NCBI RefSeq assembly: GCF_037975245.1
Contig: NC_092562.1
Span: 1,336,501 to 1,400,500 of the forward strand
Direction of reading: 5' to 3'
Length of the DNA: 64,000 bases
From: Apostichopus japonicus
Lineage: Eukaryota; Echinodermata; Holothuroidea; Aspidochirotida; Stichopodidae
The notes under the pieces are model-generated. The model had not been told where the DNA came from and did no database searches. It was given only the letters and a program-made list of their open reading frames with translations. Position 1 is the stretch's first letter; every line of letters begins with the position of its first letter. Positions 55,401 through 64,000 of the stretch are shown one piece after another. A program made the position numbers and the translations under genes.

Positions 55401-57680
55401 AGCTGCTTTTCATGAAGTTTAAAGTGGCATTGTATGGAATTATAGTCCCTGAAACTATTCAAATCATATTCGATATTTCGTCATAATTATTGTCTATTTT
55501 TGCAACAAAGGAACGGATTATGAGATTATTATTGACTGACAGGTAATCAGAATGGCGCCAACGATCCCACGCATGATTTTGGAAAGAAATGAAAAAGTCA
55601 CGATTTGGGCCAAAATTGAGAAAAATCATAAGGGTTTAGCCTTACAAAATGATCAAATTTGGCCCAAAAATGACACTTCTCAAATTTCATTTTGGACGCA
55701 GATTTCGGATTCCCGTAGCTTATAAGCTGCTTTTCATGAAGTTTAAAGTGGCATTGTATGGAATTATAGTCCCTGAAACTATTCAAATCATATTCGATAT
55801 TTCGTCATAATTATTGTCTATTTTTGCAACAAAGGAACGGATTATGAGATTATTATTGACTGACAGGTAATCAGAATGGCGCCAACGATCCCACGCATGA
55901 TTTTGGAAAGAAATGAAAAAGTCACGATTTGGGCCAAAATTGAGAAAAATCATAAGGGTTTAGCCTTACAAAATGATCAAATTTGGCCCAAAAATGACAC
56001 TTCTCAAATTTCATTTTGGACGCAGATTTCGGATTCCCGTAGCTTATAAGCTGCTTTTCATGAAGTTTAAAGTGGCATTGTATGGAATTATAGTCCCTGA
56101 AACTATTCAAATCATATTCGATATTTCGTCATAATTATTGTCTATTTTTGCAACAAAGGAACGGATTATGAGATTATTATTGACTGACAGGTAATCAGAA
56201 TGGCGCCAACGATCCCACGCATGATTTTGGAAAGAAATGAAAAAGTCACGATTTGGGCCAAAATTGAGAAAAATCATAAGGGTATAGCCTTACAAAATGA
56301 TCAAATTTGGCCCAAAAATGACACTTCTCAAATTTCATTTTGGACGCAGATTTCGGATTCCCGTAGCTTATAAGCTGCTTTTCATGAAGTTTAAAGTGGC
56401 ATTGTATGGAATTATAGTCCCTGAAACTATTCAAATCATATTCGACATTTCGTCATAATTATTGTCTATTTTTGCAACAAAGGAACGAATTATGAGATTA
56501 TTATTGACTGACAGGTAATCAGAATGGCGCCAACGATCCCACGCATGATTTTGGAAAGAAATGAAAAAGTCACGATTTGGGCCAAAATTGAGAAAAATCA
56601 TAAGGGTATAGCCTTACAAAATGATCAAATTTGGCCCAAAAATGACACTTCTCAAATTTCATTTTGGACGCAGATTTCGGATTCCCGTAGCTTATAAGCT
56701 GCTTTTCATGAAGTTTAAAGTGCCAACGATCCCACGCATGATTTTGGAAAGAAATGAAAAAGTCACGATTTGGGCCAAAATTGAGAAAAATCATAAGGGT
56801 ATAGCCTTACAAAATGATCAAATTTGGCCCAAAAATGACACTTCTCAAATTTCATAAGCTTATAAGCTGCTTTTCATGAAGTTTAAAGTGGCATTGTATG
56901 GAATTATAGTCCCTGAAACTATTCAAATCATATTCGATATTTCGTCATAATTATTGTCTATTTTTGCAACAAAGGAACGGATTATGAGATTATTATTGAC
57001 TGACAGGTAATCAGAATGGCGCCAACGATCCCACGCATGATTTTGGAAAGAAATGAAAAAGTCACGATTTGGGCCAAAATTGAGAAAAATCATAAGGGTA
57101 TAGCCTTACAAAATGATCAAATTTGGCCCAAAAATGACACTTCTCAAATTTCATAAGCTTATAAGCTGCTTTTCATGAAGTTTAAAGTGGCATTGTATGG
57201 AATTATAGTCCCTGAAACTATTCAAATCATATTCGATATTTCGTCATAATTATTGTCTATTTTTGCAACAAAGGAACGGATTATGAGATTATTATTGACT
57301 GACAGGTAATCAGAATGGCGCCAACGATCCCACGCATGATTTTGGAAAGAAATGAAAAAGTCACGATTTGGGCCAAAATTGAGAAAAATCATAAGGGTTT
57401 AGCCTTACAAAATGATCAAATTTGGCCCAAAAATGACACTTCTCAAATTTCATTTTGGACGCAGATTTCGGATTCCCGTAGCTTATAAGCTGCTTTTCAT
57501 GAAGTTTAAAGTGGCATTGTATGGAATTATAGTCCCTGAAACTATTCAAATCAAATTCGATATTTCGTCATAATTATTGTCTATTTTTGCAACAAAGGAA
57601 CGGATTATGAGATTATTATTGACTGACAGGTAATCAGAATGGCGCCAACGATCCCACGCATGATTTTGGAAAGAAATGAA
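52500..57680 (+). repeat. Higher-order module repeated at 3383-bp spacing
   Basis: A run made of a GGTTTAG monomer, a monomer followed by the GAACGAATT variant, a 193-bp deleted monomer, two 299-bp monomers and another GGTTTAG monomer occurs at about 52500-54300 and again at about 55900-57680. The matching points are exactly 3383 bp apart (53187 and 56570; 53978 and 57361). The 193-bp unit lacks 131 bp between AAAGTG and CCAACG. Both copies have the same breakpoints, so the module was duplicated as a block. Confidence 0.88.
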
Positions 57681-59009
57681 AAAGTCACGATTTGGGCCAA
57701 AATTGAGAAAAATCATAAGGGTATAGCCTTACAAAATGATCAAATTTGGCCCAAAAATGACACTTCTCAAATTTCATTTTGGACGCAGATTTCGGATTCC
57801 CGTAGCTTATAAGCTGCTTTTCATGAAGTTTAAAGTGGCATTGTATGGAATTATAGTCCCTGAAACTATTCAAATCATATTCGACATTTCGTCATAATTA
57901 TTGTCTATTTTTGCAACAAAGGAACGAATTATGAGATTATTATTGACTGACAGGTAATCAGAATGGCGCCAACGATCCCACGCATGATTTTGGAAAGAAA
58001 TGAAAAAGTCACGATTTGGGCCAAAATTGAGAAAAATCATAAGGGTATATAGCCTTACAAAATGATCAAATTTGGCCCAAAAATGACACTTCTCAAATTT
58101 CATTTTGGACGCAGATTTCGGATTCCCGTAGCTTATAAGCTGCTTTTCATGAAGTTTAAAGTGGCATTGTATGGAATTACAGTCCCTGAAACTATTCAAA
58201 TCAAATTCGATATTTCGTCATAATTATTGTCTATTTTTGCAACAAAGGAACGGATTATGAGATTATTATTGACTGACAGGTAATCAGAATGGCGCCAACG
58301 ATCCCACGCATGATTTTGGAAAGAAATGAAAAAGTCACGATTTGGGCCAAAATTGAGAAAAATCATAAGGGTATAGCCTTACAAAATGATCAAATTTGGC
58401 CCAAAAATGACACTTCTCAAATTTCATTTTGGACGCAGATTTCGGATTCCCGTAGCTTATAAGCTGCTTTTCATGAAGTTTAAAGTGGCATTGTATGGAA
58501 TTATAGTCCCTGAAACTATTCAAATCATATTCGATATTTCGTCATAATTATTGTCTATTTTTGCAACAAAGGAACGGATTATGAGATTATTATTGACTGA
58601 CAGGTAATCAGAATGGCGCCAACGATCCCACGCATGATTTTGGAAAGAAATGAAAAAGTCACGATTTGGGCCAAAATTGAGAAAAATCATAAGGGTTTAG
58701 CCTTACAAAATGATCAAATTTGGCCCAAAAATGACACTTCTCAAATTTCATTTTGGACGCAGATTTCGGATTCCCGTAGCTTATAAGCTGCTTTTCATGA
58801 AGTTTAAAGTGGCATTGTATGGAATTATAGTCCCTGAAACTATTCAAATCAAATTCGATATTTCGTCATAATTATTGTCTATTTTTGCAACAAAGGAACG
58901 GATTATGAGATTATTATTGACTGACAGGTAATCAGAATGGCGCCAACGATCCCACGCATGATTTTGGAAAGAAATGAAAAAGTCACGATTTGGGCCAAAA
59001 TTGAGAAAA

Positions 59010-59072
59010 ATCATAAATGATCAAATTGATCAAAATTGATCAAATTGATCAAAATGATCAAATGAACAAAAT
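59010..59072 (+). repeat. GATCAAAATT micro-expansion inside one satellite monomer
   Basis: In one monomer the 16-base AAGGGTATAGCCTTAC segment is replaced by about 53 bases of TGATCAAA(A)T units, making that monomer 361 bp. The unit TGATCAAA is already present once just downstream in every monomer, so slippage from that seed is the likely cause. Confidence 0.85.
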
Positions 59073-59343
59073 GATCAAATTTGGCCCAAAAATGACACTT
59101 CTCAAATTTCATTTTGGACGCAGATTTCGGATTCCCGTAGCTTATAAGCTGCTTTTCATGAAGTTTAAAGTGGCATTGTATGGAATTATAGTCCCTGACT
59201 CTATTCAAATCATATTCGATATTTCGTCATAATTATTGTCTATTTTTGCAACAAAGGAACGAATTATGAGATTATTATTGACTGACAGGTAATCAGAATG
59301 GCGCCAACGATCCCACGCATGATTTTGGAAAGAAATGAAAAAG

Positions 59344-60589
59344 TCACGATTTGGGCCAAAATTGAGAAAAATCATAAGGGTATAGCCTTACAAAATGATC
59401 AAATTTGGCCCAAAAATGACACTTCTCAAATTTCATTTTGGACGCAGATTTCGGATTCCCGTAGCTTATAAGCTGCTTTTCATGAAGTTTAAAGTGGCAT
59501 TGTATGGAATTATAGTCCCTGAAACTATCCAAATCATATTCGACATTTCGTCATAATTATTGTCTATTTTTGCAACAAAGGGACGGATTATGAGATTATT
59601 ATTGACTGACAGGTAATCAGAATGGCGCCAGCGATCCCACGCATGATTTTGGAAAGAAATGAAAAAGTCACGATTTGGGCCAAAATTGAGAAAAATCATA
59701 AGGGTATAGCCTTACAAAATGATCAAATTTGGCCCAAAAATGACACTTCTCAAATTTCATAAGCTTATAAGCTGCTTTTCATGAAGTTTAAAGTGGCATT
59801 GTATGGAATTATAGTCCCTGAAACTATTCAAATCATATTCGACATTTCGTCATAATTATTGTCTATTTTTGCAACAAAGGGACGGATTATGAGATTATTA
59901 TTGACTGACAGGTAATCAGAATGGCGCCAACGATCCCAAGCATGATTTTGGAAAGAAATGAAAAAGTCACGATTTGGGCCAAAATTGAGAAAAATCATAA
60001 GGGTATAGCCTTACAAAATGATCAAATTTGGCCCAAAAATGACACTTCTCAAATTTCATTTTGGACGCAGATTTCGGATTCCCGTAGCTTATAAGCTGCT
60101 TTTCATGAAGTTTAAAGTGGCATTGTATGGAATTATAGTCCCTGAAACTATCCAAATCATATTCGACATTTCGTCATAATTATTGTCTATTTTTGCAACA
60201 AAGGGACGGATTATGAGATTATTATTGACTGACAGGTAATCAGAATGGCGCCAACGATCCCACGCATGATTTTGGAAAGAAATGAAAAAGTCACGATTTG
60301 GGCCAAAATTGAGAAAAATCATAAGGGTATAGCCTTACAAAATGATCAAATTTGGCCCAAAAATGACACTTCTCAAATTTCATAAGCTTATAAGCTGCTT
60401 TTCATGAAGTTTAAAGTGGCATTGTATGGAATTATAGTCCCTGAAACTATTCAAATCATATTCGACATTTCGTCATAATTATTGTCTATTTTTGCAACAA
60501 AGGGACGGATTATGAGATTATTATTGACTGACAGGTAATCAGAATGGCGCCAACGATCCCAAGCATGATTTTGGAAAGAAATGAAAAAG
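59344..60589 (+). repeat. Two copies of a 623-bp dimer (324 + 299)
   Basis: A full 324-bp monomer with the CTATCCAAATC variant followed by a 299-bp deleted monomer occurs twice in a row (59344 and 59967, 623 bp apart). The deleted monomers share the same 25-bp net loss (TTTCAT joined to AAGCTTATAAGCT). Confidence 0.85.
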
Positions 60590-63500
60590 TCACGATTTGG
60601 GCCAAAATTGAGAAAAATCATAAGGGTATAGCCTTACAAAATGATCAAATTTGGCCCAAAAATGACACTTCTCAAATTTCATTTTGGACGCAGATTTCGG
60701 ATTCCCGTAGCTTATAAGCTGCTTTTCATGAAGTTTAAAGTGGCATTGTATGGAATTATAGTCCCTGAAACTATTCAAATCATATTCGATATTTCGTCAT
60801 AATTATTGTCTATTTTTGCAACAAAGGAACGGATTATGAGATTATTATTGACTGACAGGTAATCAGAATGGCGCCAGCGATCCCACGCATGATTTTGGAA
60901 AGAAATGAAAAAAATCACGATTTGGGCCAAAATTGAGAAAAATCATAAGGGTATAGCCTTACAAAATGATCAAATTTGGCCCAAAAATGACACTTCTCAA
61001 ATTTCATTTTGGACGCAGATTTCGGATTCCCGTAGCTTATAAGCTGCTTTTCATGAAGTTTAAAGTGGCATTGTATGGAATTATAGTCCCTGAAACTATT
61101 CAAATCAAATTCGATATTTCGTCATAATTATTGTCTATTTTTGCAACAAAGGAACGGATTATGAGATTATTATTGACTGACAGGTAATCAGAATGGCGCC
61201 AACGATCCCACGCATGATTTTGGAAAGAAATGAAAAAGTCACGATTTGGGCCAAAATTGAGAAAAATCATAAGGGTATAGCCTTACAAAATGATCAAATT
61301 TGGCCCAAAAATGACACTTCTCAAATTTCATTTTGGACGCAGATTTCGGATTCCCGTAGCTTATAAGCTGCTTTTCATGAAGTTTAAAGTGGCATTGTAT
61401 GGAATTATAGTCCCTGAAACTATTCAAATCATATTCGATATTTCGTCATAATTATTGTCTATTTTTGCAACAAAGGAACGGATTATGAGATTATTATTGA
61501 CTGACAGGTAATCAGAATGGCGCCAACGATCCCACGCATGATTTTGGAAAGAAATGAAAATGTCACGATTTGGGCCAAAATTGAGAAAAATCATAAGGGT
61601 ATAGCCTTACAAAATGATCAAATTTGGCCCAAAAATGACACTTCTCAAATTTCATAAGCTTATTAGCTGCTTTTCATGAAGTTTAAAGTGGCATTGTATG
61701 GAATTATAGTCCCTGAAACTATTCAAATCATATTCGACATTTCGTCATAATTATTGTCTATTTTTGCAACAAAGGGACGGATTATGAGATTATTATTGAC
61801 TGACAGGTAATCAGAATGGCGCCAACGATCCCACGCATGATTTTGGAAAGAAATGAAAAAGTCACGATTTGGGCCAAAATTGAGAAAAATCATAAGGGTA
61901 TAGCCTTACAAAATGATCAAATTTGGCCCAAAAATGACACTTCTCAAATTTCATTTTGGACGCAGATTTCGGATTCCCGTAGCTTATAAGCTGCTTTTCA
62001 TGAAGTTTAAAGTGGCATTGTATGGAATTACAGTCCCTGAAACTATTCAAATCAAATTCGACATTTCGTCATAATTATTGTCTATTTTTGCAACAAAGGG
62101 ACGGATTATGAGATTATTATTGACTGACAGGTAATCAGAATGGCGCCAACGATCCCAAGCATGATTTTGGAAAGAAATGAAAAAGTCACGATTTGGGCCA
62201 AAATTGAGAAAAATCATAAGGGTATAGCCTTACAAAATGATCAAATTTGGCCCAAAAATGACACTTCTCAAATTTCATTTTGGACGCAGATTTCGGATTC
62301 CCGTAGCTTATAAGCTGCTTTTCATGAAGTTTAAAGTGGCATTGTATGGAATTATATCCCTGAAACTATCCAAATCATATTCGACATTTCGTCATAATTA
62401 TTGTCTATTTTTGCAACAAAGGAACGGATTATGAGATTATTATTGACTGACAGGTAATCAGAATGGCGCCAACGATCCCACGCATAATTTTGGAAAGAAA
62501 TGAAAAAGTCACGATTTGGGCCAAAATTGAGAAAAATCATAAGGGTATAGCCTTACAAAATGATCAAATTTGGCCCAAAAATGACACTTCTCAAATTTCA
62601 TAAGCTTATTAGCTGCTTTTCATGAAGTTTAAAGTGGCATTGTATGGAATTATAGTCCCTGAAACTATTCAAATCATATTCGACATTTCGTCATAATTAT
62701 TGTCTATTTTTGCAACAAAGGGACGGATTATGAGATTATTATTGACTGACAGGTAATCAGAATGGCGCCAACGATCCCAAGCATGATTTTGGAAAGAAAT
62801 GAAAAAGTCACGATTTGGGCCAAAATTGAGAAAAATCATAAGGGTATAGCCTTACAAAATGATCAAATTTGGCCCAAAAATGACACTTCTCAAATTTCAT
62901 TTTGGACGCAGATTTCGGATTCCCGTAGCTTATAAGCTGCTTTTCATGAAGTTTAAAGTGGCATTGTATGGAATTATAGTCCCTGAAACTATTCAAATCA
63001 TATTCGATATTTCGTCATAATTATTGTCTATTTTTGCAACAAAGGAACGGATTATGAGATTATTATTGACTGACAGGTAATCAGAATGGCGCCAGCGATC
63101 CCACGCATGATTTTGGAAAGAAATGAAAAAAATCACGATTTGGGCCAAAATTGAGAAAAATCATAAGGGTATAGCCTTACAAAATGATCAAATTTGGCCC
63201 AAAAATGACACTTCTCAAATTTCATTTTGGACGCAGATTTCGGATTCCCGTAGCTTATAAGCTGCTTTTCATGAAGTTTAAAGTGGCATTGTATGGAATT
63301 ATAGTCCCTGAAACTATTCAAATCAAATTCGATATTTCGTCATAATTATTGTCTATTTTTGCAACAAAGGAACGGATTATGAGATTATTATTGACTGACA
63401 GGTAATCAGAATGGCGCCAACGATCCCACGCATGATTTTGGAAAGAAATGAAAAAGTCACGATTTGGGCCAAAATTGAGAAAAATCATAAGGGTATAGCC

Positions 63501-64000
63501 TTACAAAATGATCAAATTTGGCCCAAAAATGACACTTCTCAAATTTCATTTTGGACGCAGATTTCGGATTCCCGTAGCTTATAAGCTGCTTTTCATGAAG
63601 TTTAAAGTGGCATTGTATGGAATTATAGTCCCTGAAACTATTCAAATCATATTCGATATTTCGTCATAATTATTGTCTATTTTTGCAACAAAGGAACGGA
63701 TTATGAGATTATTATTGACTGACAGGTAATCAGAATGGCGCCAACGATCCCACGCATGATTTTGGAAAGAAATGAAAATGTCACGATTTGGGCCAAAATT
63801 GAGAAAAATCATAAGGGTATAGCCTTACAAAATGATCAAATTTGGCCCAAAAATGACACTTCTCAAATTTCATAAGCTTATTAGCTGCTTTTCATGAAGT
63901 TTAAAGTGGCATTGTATGGAATTATAGTCCCTGAAACTATTCAAATCATATTCGACATTTCGTCATAATTATTGTCTATTTTTGCAACAAAGGGACGGAT
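60590..64000 (+). repeat. 7-monomer, 2218-bp higher-order repeat (one complete, one partial)
   Basis: The unit from 60590 to 62807 consists of monomers of 325, 324, 324, 299, 324, 323 and 299 bp, summing to 2218. It starts again at 62808 and runs off the window after about 1.2 kb. Diagnostic variants recur at exactly this spacing: the AAAAAAATCACG insertion (60911 and 63128 region), GAAAATGTCACG (61561 and 63779) and the AAGCTTATTAGCT form of the deleted monomer. This is higher-order organisation of the kind seen in centromeric satellites. Confidence 0.88.

Larger units (their letters stand above)
39437..64000 (+). repeat. 324-bp satellite DNA array, about 76 monomers, continues past window
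   Basis: This is a head-to-tail array. Using GCGCCA(A/G)CGATCCCACG as landmark (first at 39545, last at 63741) there are 76 monomers whose lengths sum exactly: 57 of 324 bp, eight of 299, two of 193, four of 325, two of 323, one each of 317, 326 and 361. Most copies differ by only a few substitutions (for example ATTGAAATC/ATTCAAATC, CGACATT/CGATATT, GGTATAG/GGTTTAG, GGAACGG/GGGACGG/GGAACGA). A representative unit is 39862-40185. It contains the palindromes TGGCGCCA (39857-39864) and AGCTTATAAGCT (40021-40032). The 60-109-codon frames repeated on both strands follow from the 3 x 108 period and have stops in each unit. I see no gene in this block. Confidence 0.97.

Noticed and set aside
39473-63645. 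Dozens of near-identical 62- and 77-codon frames on the minus strand as a gene family
   Set aside because: They repeat with the 324-bp satellite period, many have no ATG start (the first codon is TTG), they overlap on both strands, and they show no protein motif.
38305-64000. CRISPR-like array
   Set aside because: The repeat is continuous with no unique spacers, the unit is 324 bp, and the sequence is eukaryotic.

Overview
The window looks like an AT-rich, gene-poor stretch of an animal nuclear genome, most likely a marine invertebrate. A deuterostome such as an echinoderm would fit, but that is a weak guess. The evidence for an animal is one complete heterotrimeric G-protein gamma subunit, DNA transposons of the hAT type with 8-bp target duplications, very many (TA)n microsatellites, and a long satellite array. 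There is no operon structure and there are no bacterial-style genes. Almost every open reading frame above 60 codons lies in low-complexity or satellite DNA and is not a gene.

Positions 1-38300 are mostly non-coding. The one convincing gene is at 10484-10684 on the minus strand: a 66-residue G gamma with a C-terminal CaaX box (CTIL), encoded without an intron. Around it are microsatellites, two degenerate short-unit arrays (a 5-bp one at 19523-19856 and a GAAT-type one at 35565-36717), small tandem duplications, and at least two families of short hAT-like elements. Family A (4881-5237, 6445-6686, 17902-18262) has two copies with perfect 8-bp target-site duplications. Family B (2258-2960, 3311-3688, 4237-4378) is more decayed. 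A longer hAT element at 30215-31092 still carries the C-terminal dimerisation domain of a transposase. It shares an internal GC-rich segment with family A, so the short elements and the longer one appear to be related.

Positions 38305-64000 hold satellite DNA. A homogeneous head-to-tail array of a 324-bp monomer starts at about 39437 and runs off the right edge. Between the first and last copy of a fixed landmark (39545 to 63741) I count 76 monomers, 57 of them exactly 324 bp. The rest are indel variants: eight of 299 bp, two of 193 bp, one of 361 bp, one of 317 bp and six differing by 1-2 bp. The left 41 full-length monomers are simple. From about 52500 onward the array has higher-order structure: a deletion-bearing module repeated at 3383-bp spacing, 623-bp dimers, and a 7-monomer unit of 2218 bp. 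Just left of the array, 38305-39422 holds about three strongly diverged monomers of the same family in the opposite orientation, and the two blocks meet at a small palindrome. This arrangement (old, inverted and diverged copies at the edge, young homogeneous copies inside, emerging higher-order repeats) is typical of pericentromeric or centromeric satellites and is the most notable content of the window.
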